DNA of 64,000 nucleotides from Alphaproteobacteria bacterium. GTDB lineage: Bacteria > Pseudomonadota > Alphaproteobacteria > Reyranellales > Reyranellaceae. The stretch covers positions 668,444 to 732,443 of the forward strand of contig JAHBYP010000003.1 in assembly GCA_019635875.1 (NCBI GenBank). Direction: 5' to 3'. The stretch's first letter is position 1. Every line of letters starts with the position of its first letter. The translations under genes and the position numbers were made by a program. Of the stretch, positions 18,029-25,503 are shown piece after piece. Under the pieces are notes generated by a model. It saw only the letters and a list, made by a program, of their open reading frames with translations, did not search any database and was not told where the DNA came from.

Positions 18029-18820
18029 TCAACGGCCCTTGAACTGCGGCGCGCGCTTCTCGACGAAGGCGCGGGCGGCTTCCTTGTGGTCGTCGGTCTC
18101 GCCGGTGCGGATCATGCGCGAGGCCTCGCTGTCGAGCGCGGCCGAGAGCGAGCCCTCCTCGGCGATCTTCATGTTGTGCTTCACATGCCACCAGGCGACG
18201 CGCGGTCCGGCGGCCAGCTTCCTGGCGAAGGCCATGCACTCGGCCTCAAGCTTGTCGTCGTCGACGATCCAGTTCGCGAGGCCCAGCTTCTCGATCTTGT
18301 CGGCGCCCAGGATCTCGGCGGTGAAGTAAAGCTCGCGCGCCTTGGCGGTGCCGACCAGCTTGTGCAGGAAATAGTGCGAGCCGAAATCACCGGAGAAGCC
18401 GACCTTGGCGAAGGCGGTGGTCATGCGCGCGCTCTTGGCCGCGAAGCGCATGTCGCAGGCCAGCGCGATCGACAGTCCGGCGCCGGCGGCGACGCCGTTG
18501 ACCATGGCGATGGTCGGCTTGGGCATCTCGTGCAGGACTTCCGAGACCTCCATGCGCGAGCGCAGGTGGGCGACCTTGTCCTCGTAGCTCAGCTCGCGAT
18601 TGCTGCCCGCCGCCATCGACTTGACGTCACCGCCGGCGCAGAACGCCTTGTCGCCGGCGCCGCGCACGACGACGCAGCCGACCTTCGAATCGGCCGCCAG
18701 GCGCGGCAGCGCGTCGAGCAGCCCGCCCATAATGGCGCCCGACAGCGCGTTCATGGCCTCGGGCCGGTTCATGGTCAGCGTAGCGACGCCATCCTCGATC
18801 GTCTCGATCAGCTCCGACAT
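18029..18820 (-). CDS. Enoyl-CoA hydratase/isomerase family protein (paralogue 2)
   Basis: A 263-residue crotonase-fold protein, the same length as its neighbour and collinear with it without gaps. Shared blocks include NGVAAGAGLSIALACDMR, TTAFAKVGFSGDFG and the C-terminal DHKEAARAFVEKR. The oxyanion-hole segment is AFCAGGDVKSMAAG. It acts on an acyl-CoA thioester; the exact substrate is unknown. GGAGGG precedes the ATG. The pair arose by tandem duplication and has since diverged mainly in the first 60 residues. Confidence 0.88.
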   Translation of the reverse strand: MSELIETIEDGVATLTMNRPEAMNALSGAIMGGLLDALPRLAADSKVGCVVVRGAGDKAFCAGGDVKSMAAGSNRELSYEDKVAHLRSRMEVSEVLHEMPKPTIAMVNGVAAGAGLSIALACDMRFAAKSARMTTAFAKVGFSGDFGSHYFLHKLVGTAKARELYFTAEILGADKIEKLGLANWIVDDDKLEAECMAFARKLAAGPRVAWWHVKHNMKIAEEGSLSAALDSEASRMIRTGETDDHKEAARAFVEKRAPQFKGR

Positions 18821-18962
18821 TCTTCCCTCCGGAATTCGATGCCGCGCATCGTCCCCGATGGCCCGCTGGGTGGCAACGCCTATCGCGCCTCGCCTGTCGA
18901 AACGACGGCGCTTGCTCCCTCACCGGGCGGCGTCGACACTCGCCGCCAGTGGAGGAAAGACG

Positions 18963-19808
18963 ATGCAGAGCTACGAGACCTTGCTGACCGAGATCGATGA
19001 CGGCGTGCTGACCATCACGCTGAACCGGCCGGACAAGCTCAACGCCTTCAACCCCGCGATGTCGCGCGACATGCTCGACATCTTCGGCCGCATCAACCAG
19101 GACGATTCCATCCGCGCCGTGATCGTCACCGGCGCTGGCCGCGCATTCTGCGCCGGCGCCGACATCTCCGGCGGCAGCGGCAGCTTCCAGGTCTGGGGCG
19201 AAGGGCGCGAGAAGCCGCAGCAGCGCCGCCAGGGCGATTCGATCACCACGGCGATCGCCGGCTCGCTCAAGCCGGTGATCGCCGCGATCAACGGCGCGGC
19301 GGTCGGCGTCGGCATCACCATGTGCCTGCCGATGGACATCCGCCTGATGTCGAGCACGGCACGCATCGGCTTCGTCTTCAACAGGCGCGGCATGGTGATG
19401 GAGGCCGGCAGCTCGTGGTACCTGCCGCGCCTGGTCGGCATGCAGCGCGCCCAGGAATGGGTGATGTCGGCCGAGATCTTCGGCGCCGAGGAGGCGCTGA
19501 AGGGCGCCCTGGTGCGTTCCGTGCACGCGCCCGAGGAATTGCTGCCGGCGGCCAGGGCGCTGGCGCGCAAGTTCGCCACCGACACCTCGCCCGTGGCGGC
19601 GGCGATGAACCGGCAGCTGATGTGGAGCATGCTGGGCGCGCAGGATCCGCAGGACGCGCTGGGCATCGACATCGCCTGCATCGCCCACATGGCGAGGGGC
19701 GATGCCCAGGAAGGCGTGCGCTCCTTCATGGAGAAGCGCCCGCCCGCCTTCCCCATGAGGCCCAGCCAGGACATGCCGCCGTTCGGGCCGTGGCACAAGG
19801 AAGTCTGA
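18963..19808 (+). CDS. Enoyl-CoA hydratase/isomerase family protein
   Basis: A 281-residue crotonase-fold protein starting at ATG 18963, which has GGAGG 7 bp upstream. The oxyanion loops are AFCAGADISGGSG and NGAAVGVGITMCLPMDIR. The helix following has RRGMVMEAGSSWYLPRLVG with Glu at the position of the catalytic acid, so hydratase or isomerase chemistry is plausible. The C-terminus is extended by a Pro-rich stretch (AFPMRPSQDMPPFGPW). It is divergent from the paralogue pair. Confidence 0.88.
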   Translation: MQSYETLLTEIDDGVLTITLNRPDKLNAFNPAMSRDMLDIFGRINQDDSIRAVIVTGAGRAFCAGADISGGSGSFQVWGEGREKPQQRRQGDSITTAIAGSLKPVIAAINGAAVGVGITMCLPMDIRLMSSTARIGFVFNRRGMVMEAGSSWYLPRLVGMQRAQEWVMSAEIFGAEEALKGALVRSVHAPEELLPAARALARKFATDTSPVAAAMNRQLMWSMLGAQDPQDALGIDIACIAHMARGDAQEGVRSFMEKRPPAFPMRPSQDMPPFGPWHKEV

Positions 19809-19820
19809 GCCCCGGGGGCG

Positions 19821-19909
19821 GGGGTGAAGGATGGTGAAGGATTTTCCCTTATCGACCGTCCGCGCGCGTGACGTCGATAACCCGACAATCCTTCACCATC
19901 CTTCACCCC
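19821..19909. repeat. Tandem palindrome, unit 1
   Basis: An 89-bp inverted repeat with 23-bp perfect arms (GGGGTGAAGGATGGTGAAGG plus ATT, and its mirror). An inner arm pair TTATCGAC / GTCGATAA flanks a GC-rich loop. Each arm is itself a 10-bp direct repeat, GGTGAAGGAT twice. Confidence 0.93.
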
Positions 19910-19938
19910 CCCCCGGCTGGTCCCGGAAGGGGAAGCGA

Positions 19939-20027
19939 GGGGTGAGGGATGGTGAGGGATTTTCCGTTATCGACCGTCCGCGCGCGTGACGCCGATAACC
20001 CGACAATCCCTCACCATCCCTCACCCC
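19939..20027. repeat. Tandem palindrome, unit 2
   Basis: A second 89-bp copy, 29 bp after unit 1, with 23-bp perfect arms. Two A-to-G changes in the left arm (GAAGG to GAGGG) are matched by two T-to-C changes in the right arm, so pairing is kept. The loop is nearly identical to unit 1. Confidence 0.93.
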
Positions 20028-20071
20028 CACCTCGTCTATGATGCGGCGCGGATAGCGCAGCGGGGTGCATC

Positions 20072-20443
20072 ATGCTCGATCATGTGAGTCTCGGCGTCAC
20101 CGACATCGAGCGGTCGAAGGCGTTCTACGACCGCGCGCTGCGGCCGCTCGGCGTCGAGCGCCTGTACACCGAGGGCGAAGCCGACGCGGGATACGGTGTC
20201 CATCCCAAGGCGTTCTTCTGGATCGGCCAGCGCGCCGGCGTGCAGACCGGCACGCATATCGCCTTCTTCGCGCCGGACAGGGCGGTGGTCGACCGCTTCT
20301 ACGCCGAGGCGATGGCGGCCGGCGGTCGCGACAACGGCGCCCCCGGGCTGCGGCCGCGCTATCACGCGCACTACTACGGCGCCTTCGTCCTCGATCCCGA
20401 CGGCCACAATATCGAGGCCGTGTGCCGCATCTCGCCACGTTGA
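20072..20443 (+). CDS. VOC family protein (glyoxalase-like)
   Basis: A 123-residue single-domain protein with the typical start MLDHVSLGVTDIERSKAFYD and end YGAFVLDPDGHNIEAVCR. Candidate metal ligands are H4, His in GTHIAFFA, and Glu in NIEAVC, so a metal-dependent lyase or isomerase is possible. No substrate can be assigned. It is the first gene after the tandem palindromes and lies about 100 bp before the next VOC gene. Confidence 0.85.
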   Translation: MLDHVSLGVTDIERSKAFYDRALRPLGVERLYTEGEADAGYGVHPKAFFWIGQRAGVQTGTHIAFFAPDRAVVDRFYAEAMAAGGRDNGAPGLRPRYHAHYYGAFVLDPDGHNIEAVCRISPR

Positions 20444-20545
20444 CAGGGACTGACCAGCCCCGCATGCTGGAAACGCTGCTGCAGGGCGCAACGGCATGAC
20501 GCCGGAGGGGCAATGCCCACCTGCTCATCCGTCACCATTGCGCCC

Positions 20546-21193
20546 ATGCCGAATCTCGAAAACATCCGCAAGCAGGCCAAGCTCTATGTGCGCTGGCACC
20601 GCGACGGCCATCACACCGTCGCGGCGCAGATCCGGGCCGTGCTGCCGCGCTTCCGCGATCTCGACGATCGCCAGGTGCTGGCACACAGCTTCCGGCTCAC
20701 CGACGCCCAGGAGCTGGTGGCGCGCCAGCAGGGATTCGAGAGCTGGCAGGCGCTCACATCAGGAGTGCATGCCGTGACCGACCAGACAGCCAGGCCGTCG
20801 ACGACGCCCGAACTTCGGGCCGCCGAGCCCAACCTCGTTGTCCGCGACTTCTCCGCCAGCCTTGCCCTGTTCACCGACAAGCTCGGCTTCGACACCGTCT
20901 TCACCTACGGCGAGCCGCCCTATTACGGCCAGTTCCGGCGCGGCGCCGCGGTGGTGAACCTTCGCCTCGTCTGCGATCCGGTCTTCGTCGACGGCATCCG
21001 CGAGCGCGAGGAGATTCTCGGCGCGTCGTTCACCGTCGGCACGGCGGCGGACATCAAGGCCCTGTTCCTCGAGTTCCAGGCGGCCGGCGTCGACTTCTTC
21101 CAGGCGCTGCGAGGGGAGCCGTGGGGCGCCCGCAGCTTCATCGTGCGCGACCTCGATGGCAATCTGCTGCTGTTCGCCGGACCAGCATCATGA
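20546..21193 (+). CDS. VOC protein with N-terminal helical domain
   Basis: A 215-residue two-domain protein. Residues 1-75 form a helical module (NLENIRKQAKLYVRWHRDGH, then a DAQELVARQQGFESWQAL end), a domain seen before VOC domains in several bacterial proteins. A linker of about 20 residues leads to a bleomycin-resistance-type VOC domain starting EPNLVVRDFSASLALFTDKLG and ending FIVRDLDGNLLLFAG. Such proteins usually bind rather than convert aromatic ligands. ATG 20546 is preferred over ATG 20513 because the helical domain begins there. Its stop overlaps the P450 start (ATGA), which implies coupled translation. Confidence 0.75.
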   Translation: MPNLENIRKQAKLYVRWHRDGHHTVAAQIRAVLPRFRDLDDRQVLAHSFRLTDAQELVARQQGFESWQALTSGVHAVTDQTARPSTTPELRAAEPNLVVRDFSASLALFTDKLGFDTVFTYGEPPYYGQFRRGAAVVNLRLVCDPVFVDGIREREEILGASFTVGTAADIKALFLEFQAAGVDFFQALRGEPWGARSFIVRDLDGNLLLFAGPAS

Positions 21194-22413
21194 GCTACGT
21201 CTTCGACCTCGGCTGCGCCGAGACCAACGCCGACCCGTTCCCGGAGTTCGCGCGGCTGCGCGAGCAGGATCCGGTGCATTGGTCGCCGGCGATGAAGGCG
21301 TGGATCGTCACGCGCTACGACGACGTCAGGCGCGTGGCGCTGAACAACAGGGAGCTCTCGGCCGACCGGCTGACGCCGTTCTTCAAGGCCAACCCGGAGT
21401 ACCAGCGCGGCGGGATCGAGAACCTGGCGCGCTACCTCAATCACTGGATGGTGTTCAAGGACCCGCCCGACCACACGCGCCTGCGCCGGCTGTTCAACAA
21501 GGTGTTCACGCCGAGCGCGGTCGAGAATCTGCGGCCCAGCATCGAGAGCATCGTCGCCCGTCTGCTCGACGGCATGGCGGCGAAGGCCGCGCGCGGCGAG
21601 CCGGTCGACTACATCGCCGACTTCGCCTATCCGCTGCCGGCCAGCGTGATCATGGACATGCTGGGCGTGCCGCGCGCCGACCTGCAGCGGGTCAAAGTGT
21701 GGTCGGACGACATCGCGCTGTTCATCGGCACCGCCCAGGTCGCCGGCAACAAGTACCTGCGCGCCGAGCAGGGCGCGCGGCTGATGGCCGCCTACTTCCG
21801 CGGCCTGGTCGAGGCGCGCACCGCGGAACCGGCCGGCGACATGGTGAGCCAGCTGGTGCTGGCGCGCGACGAGAAGGACGCGCTGTCGACCGATGAGGTC
21901 ATCGGCACCGCGATCCTGCTGCTCTTCGCCGGGCACGAGACCACGACCAACCTGATCGGCAACGGCTTCCTTTGCAGCATGCGCTTCCGCGACCAATGGG
22001 AAAGGCTGCGCGCCGACCCGTCGCTGGCGCCCAGCGCCGTCGAGGAATGGCTGCGCTACGACGGACCGTCGGGCGCGCTGGCGCGCGTGGCGTCGGCCGA
22101 CATGGAGTTCGCCGGCCGCACGATCAGGAGCGGCCAGCGCGTCTTCGCCTTCATGAACGCGGCCAACCGCGATCCGCTGGCCTTCGCCGATGCCGAGCGC
22201 TTCGACATCGGCCGCGACCCAAACCCGCATCTGACCTTCGGGCACGGCATCCATTTCTGCCTCGGCGCGCCGCTGGCACGGCTCGAGGCGCAGATCGCCG
22301 CCATGCGGCTGGCCGAGCGCCATCCCGACATCCGGCTCGCGGGCGGCGCGCCGGACTGGCACGATTCGCTGATCCTGCGCGGGGTGAAGGCGTTGCCTGT
22401 GGTGCTGGCGTAG
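21190..22413 (+). CDS. Cytochrome P450
   Basis: A 407-residue soluble bacterial P450. The I-helix oxygen-activation motif is FAGHETTTNLI near residue 245, and the K-helix ExxR is EEWLRYDG (Glu and Arg three apart). The haem-binding loop is FGHGIHFCLGAPLARLE near residue 350, with the Cys thiolate ligand. It hydroxylates an unknown hydrophobic compound and needs a ferredoxin and reductase, which are not in this window. It follows a VOC protein by ATGA overlap and precedes a quinone oxidoreductase by 9 bp. Confidence 0.93.
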   Translation: MSYVFDLGCAETNADPFPEFARLREQDPVHWSPAMKAWIVTRYDDVRRVALNNRELSADRLTPFFKANPEYQRGGIENLARYLNHWMVFKDPPDHTRLRRLFNKVFTPSAVENLRPSIESIVARLLDGMAAKAARGEPVDYIADFAYPLPASVIMDMLGVPRADLQRVKVWSDDIALFIGTAQVAGNKYLRAEQGARLMAAYFRGLVEARTAEPAGDMVSQLVLARDEKDALSTDEVIGTAILLLFAGHETTTNLIGNGFLCSMRFRDQWERLRADPSLAPSAVEEWLRYDGPSGALARVASADMEFAGRTIRSGQRVFAFMNAANRDPLAFADAERFDIGRDPNPHLTFGHGIHFCLGAPLARLEAQIAAMRLAERHPDIRLAGGAPDWHDSLILRGVKALPVVLA

Positions 22414-22422
22414 AGGTTTCTG

Positions 22423-23430
22423 ATGCGTGCCATCGTCTGTCGCGAATGGGGACCGCCGGAGTCGCTGCGGCTCGAGGAGGTCGAGCGCCCGCCGCTCAAG
22501 CCGGGCCAGTTGCGCATCCGCATCAGGGCGGGCGCCGTGAGCTTCGCCACCTCGCTGGTGATCGCCGGCAAGTACCAGCGCCGCCCGCCCTTCCCGTTCT
22601 CGCCTGGCACCGAAGTCGCCGGCGACGTCATCGAGGTCACATCAGCGGTGACGCGCTTCAAGCCGGGCGACGCCGTGATGGCCGTGCTCGACTGGGGCGG
22701 CTGCGCCGAGGAAGCGGTGGCGTGGGAGGTCAATGTCTCGCCCAAGCCACCATCCCTGGACTTCGTGCGCACGGTGCCGTTGCCGATTTCCTACGCGACC
22801 TCGGCCGCGACGCTGACCTGGCCCTGCTTCATCGACCTGAAGGCCGCCGAATGGTTGCTGGTGCACGGCGCGGCTGGCGGCGTCGGCGTGGCCGCGGTCG
22901 AGATCGGCAAGATCCTGGGCGCCAAGGTGATCGCCACCGCGGGCGGTCCTGCAAAATGCGCCTTTGCCAGGGAGCATGGCGCCGATCATGTCATCGACTA
23001 CCGCGCCGGCCCGTTCCGCGAGGAGGTGCTGCGGCTGACCGGCGGACGGGGCGTCGATGCCGTCTACGATCCCATCGGCGGCGATGTCTTCACTCAGTCG
23101 CTGCGCTGCATGGCGCCGCAGAGCCGCATCTGCCCGATCGGCTTCGCGTCGGGCACGATTCCGACGATCCCCGCGAACATCCTGTTGGTGAAGAACATCA
23201 CCGTTGTGGGTGTCAATCTCGGCTACTACGTCGGCTGGAGCCCGCACGATGCGCGCTTCGAGGAAGCCGAGCGCATGCAGGCGACGTGGCGCTGGATCCA
23301 CCAGTATGTCGAGGCGGGCCGCCTACGCCCGCATGTCGATCGCATCTTCAGGCTGGAGGAGACGCCGCGGGCGATGCGCGCGATCCTCAACCGCGAGATC
23401 GCTGGTCGCGTCGCCATCGTGATGGATTGA
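22423..23430 (+). CDS. Zinc-independent NADPH:quinone oxidoreductase (MDR superfamily)
   Basis: A 335-residue medium-chain reductase. The GroES-like N-terminal domain lacks the catalytic zinc Cys/His set; the Rossmann motif is VHGAAGGVGVAAVEIGKILGA near residue 148, and the ITGGRGVDAVYDPIGG-type segment follows. Such enzymes reduce quinones or enoyl thioesters with NADPH. It lies 9 bp after the P450 gene and is probably in the same operon, possibly reducing the product of that enzyme. Confidence 0.88.
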   Translation: MRAIVCREWGPPESLRLEEVERPPLKPGQLRIRIRAGAVSFATSLVIAGKYQRRPPFPFSPGTEVAGDVIEVTSAVTRFKPGDAVMAVLDWGGCAEEAVAWEVNVSPKPPSLDFVRTVPLPISYATSAATLTWPCFIDLKAAEWLLVHGAAGGVGVAAVEIGKILGAKVIATAGGPAKCAFAREHGADHVIDYRAGPFREEVLRLTGGRGVDAVYDPIGGDVFTQSLRCMAPQSRICPIGFASGTIPTIPANILLVKNITVVGVNLGYYVGWSPHDARFEEAERMQATWRWIHQYVEAGRLRPHVDRIFRLEETPRAMRAILNREIAGRVAIVMD

Positions 23431-23433
23431 CGC

Positions 23434-24261
23434 TCAACGTCCCTTGAAGTCTGGCGCGCGCTTTTCCATGAAGGCGGCGATGCCTTCCTTGAAGTCCTGC
23501 GTGCCGAACAGCGGCAAGAGCTGCAGGAAGACGTGGTGCACGTGCTCGCCGAAGGGCTCGTTCCAGGCCATGCGCATCATGCGCTTGGCGGCCTGCACCG
23601 CGAGCGGCGCGTTGGCGGCGATCTCGGCCGCGATGCTACGCGCCACGCCCATCACCTCACCCGCCGGCACGACCTGCGAGACCAGGCCGAGCTTCAGGCT
23701 CTCGTCGGCCGACAGCGTGCGGCCGGTGAAGATCAGCTCGGCAGCCTTCGACCAGCCGATCAGGCGCGGCAGGTACCAGGTGCCGCCCGATTCCGGCAGC
23801 ACGGCGCGCTTGGCGTAGGAGGCCGCCAGCTTGGCACCCGCCGACATGATGCGGATGTCCGCGCCCAGGGCGAGGTCGAGGCCGTAGCCGGCGGCCGAGC
23901 CGTTGAGCGCGCAGACCACCGGCTTGTCGAGGTTGTGCAGCACGGTGGGCGGCGTGTCGCGCAGGTCGATGGTCGTGCGCATGAACGACTGGTTGAGCCC
24001 GATGCTGTCGGCGCCGCTCTTCTGTGCTTCCAGGTTCAGCCCGGCGCAGAAGGCGCGGTCGCCCGCCGCCGTCAGGATGATCACGCGGATCTCGGGATCG
24101 GCCTGGGCGTCGAGCAGCGCCATCGACAGCGCCTCCAGCATCGGCCGCGAGATGGTGTTCATGCGCGATGGCGCGTTGAGCGTGATGGTGGCGATCGGCC
24201 CGTCGACGCTGTGGAGAACTTCCTCTGCGGCGGACGCGGGTCTGGCGGCGGTGCTTGTCAT
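23434..24261 (-). CDS. Enoyl-CoA hydratase/isomerase family protein
   Basis: A 275-residue crotonase-fold protein with an N-terminal extension rich in Ala (about 12 residues). Oxyanion loops are AFCAGLNLEAQ and NGSAAGYGLDLALGADIR. A Glu in VLPESGGTWYLPRLIG occupies the catalytic acid position, consistent with hydration or isomerisation of an acyl-CoA. GAGGAG lies upstream of the ATG. It converges on the quinone oxidoreductase gene with 3 bp between the stops. Confidence 0.88.
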   Translation of the reverse strand: MTSTAARPASAAEEVLHSVDGPIATITLNAPSRMNTISRPMLEALSMALLDAQADPEIRVIILTAAGDRAFCAGLNLEAQKSGADSIGLNQSFMRTTIDLRDTPPTVLHNLDKPVVCALNGSAAGYGLDLALGADIRIMSAGAKLAASYAKRAVLPESGGTWYLPRLIGWSKAAELIFTGRTLSADESLKLGLVSQVVPAGEVMGVARSIAAEIAANAPLAVQAAKRMMRMAWNEPFGEHVHHVFLQLLPLFGTQDFKEGIAAFMEKRAPDFKGR

Positions 24262-24353
24262 GGCGACTCCTCGCTGGTCCCGCTATTGTTCGCCGCCGGC
24301 ATGACCCGTTCAATGCCGGCCCGTGCGAGTGACCGCAGATCGGAACCCTTCAG

Positions 24354-25397
24354 ATGTCCAACCGCTTCATCGACCTCTACAGCGACACCAAGACCAGGCC
24401 GACGCCTGGCATGCGCAAGGCGATGGCCGAAGCCGAGGTCGGCGACGAGCAGAAATTCGAGGATCCCACCGTCAACCGCCTGCGCGAGAAGGTCTGCGCG
24501 CTGCTCGGCAAGGAGGATTCGGTGTTCCTGCCGTCGGGCACCATGGCCAACCAGATCGCCATCCGCGTGCACTGCAAGCCCGGCGAGGAGATCATCTGCG
24601 ACCGCACCGCGCACATCATCACCTCGGAGGGCGGCGGGCCGGGCGCGAATTCGGGCGTGATGTTCCACCCGCTCGACGGGCCCAACGGCGTCTATACCGC
24701 CGCCATGGCCGAGGCGGCGATCAAGGATCCCAACAACCGCTATTCGCCGCTCAGCCGCCTGCTGGAGATCGAGCAGACCTCCAATCGCGGCGGCGGCTCG
24801 CTGTGGCCGCTGGAGCAGATCGAGGCGGTGGGCGAGGTCGCGCGGCGCCGCGGCCTGAAGCTGCACATGGACGGCGCGCGCCTGCCCAATGCCTGCGTCA
24901 AGAGCGGCATCAAGGCGGCGGCCTATGCGGCGCCCTGCGACACGCTGTGGCTCGACTTCACCAAGGGGCTGGGCGCGCCGGTCGGCGCCGTGCTGGCCGG
25001 CTCGAAGGAGTTCATCCACCAGGCCTGGCGCGTCAAGCAGCAGCTCGGCGGCTCGATGCGCCAGTCCGGCATCATCGCCGCCGCCGGCCTCTACGCGCTC
25101 GACCACCACTGGGACCGCCTGGCCGAGGACCACGCCAATGCGCGCAAGCTGAGCGTCGGCCTGGCCAACATCAAGGGCATCGTCATCGATCCCGACTCCA
25201 TGCCGACCAACCTGGTGTTCTTCGACGTCACCAAGCCGGGCTGGACCGCGCCGAAGCTGATGGCGGCGATGAAGGAGCACGGCGTGGGCATCGGCGCCTT
25301 CGGGCCCAGGACCGTGCGCGTCGTCACCCATCTCGACGTGACGTCGGAGGACATCGACACGGCCCTGGCCAGCTTCAGCAAGGTGCTGGCGGCGTGA
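24354..25397 (+). CDS. Low-specificity threonine aldolase (PLP)
   Basis: A 347-residue fold-type I PLP enzyme of the beta-eliminating-lyase/threonine aldolase family. The start MSNRFIDLYSDTKTRPTPGM is characteristic. FLPSGTMANQIAI binds the cofactor phosphate, HMDGARLPNA supplies the Asp and Arg, and the Schiff-base Lys is in LDFTKGLGAPVGAV near residue 205. It cleaves threonine or related beta-hydroxy amino acids to glycine and an aldehyde. It is divergent from the enoyl-CoA hydratase gene. Confidence 0.9.
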   Translation: MSNRFIDLYSDTKTRPTPGMRKAMAEAEVGDEQKFEDPTVNRLREKVCALLGKEDSVFLPSGTMANQIAIRVHCKPGEEIICDRTAHIITSEGGGPGANSGVMFHPLDGPNGVYTAAMAEAAIKDPNNRYSPLSRLLEIEQTSNRGGGSLWPLEQIEAVGEVARRRGLKLHMDGARLPNACVKSGIKAAAYAAPCDTLWLDFTKGLGAPVGAVLAGSKEFIHQAWRVKQQLGGSMRQSGIIAAAGLYALDHHWDRLAEDHANARKLSVGLANIKGIVIDPDSMPTNLVFFDVTKPGWTAPKLMAAMKEHGVGIGAFGPRTVRVVTHLDVTSEDIDTALASFSKVLAA

Positions 25398-25411
25398 TGA
25401 TTGCACGACTT

Positions 25412-25476
25412 GGGGCGCGCCACTCCAGTGGCGCGTCTGATCGGCCTGTTGCCGCGCCACTGGAGTGGCGCGCCCC
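25412..25476. repeat. Perfect inverted repeat after threonine aldolase gene
   Basis: Arms of 24 bp (starting GGGGCGCGCCACTCCAGTGG, ending in its mirror CGCGCCCC) are separated by 17 bp, and each arm contains the palindrome CCACTCCAGTGG or CCACTGGAGTGG. It has no T run, so it is a repeat-type element or a Rho-assisted stop rather than a classical terminator. Confidence 0.9.
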
Positions 25477-25503
25477 GACCGACTAAGGCACCGCTGAAAC
25501 GTC

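Noticed and set aside
16274..19000. 908-codon plus-strand frame across several minus-strand genes
   Set aside because: It crosses GST, VOC and two hydratase genes and a repeat, and has no recognisable protein pattern.
19821..20027. Possible short CRISPR array
   Set aside because: Only two long palindromic units with near-identical interiors; there are no unique spacers and no cas genes.
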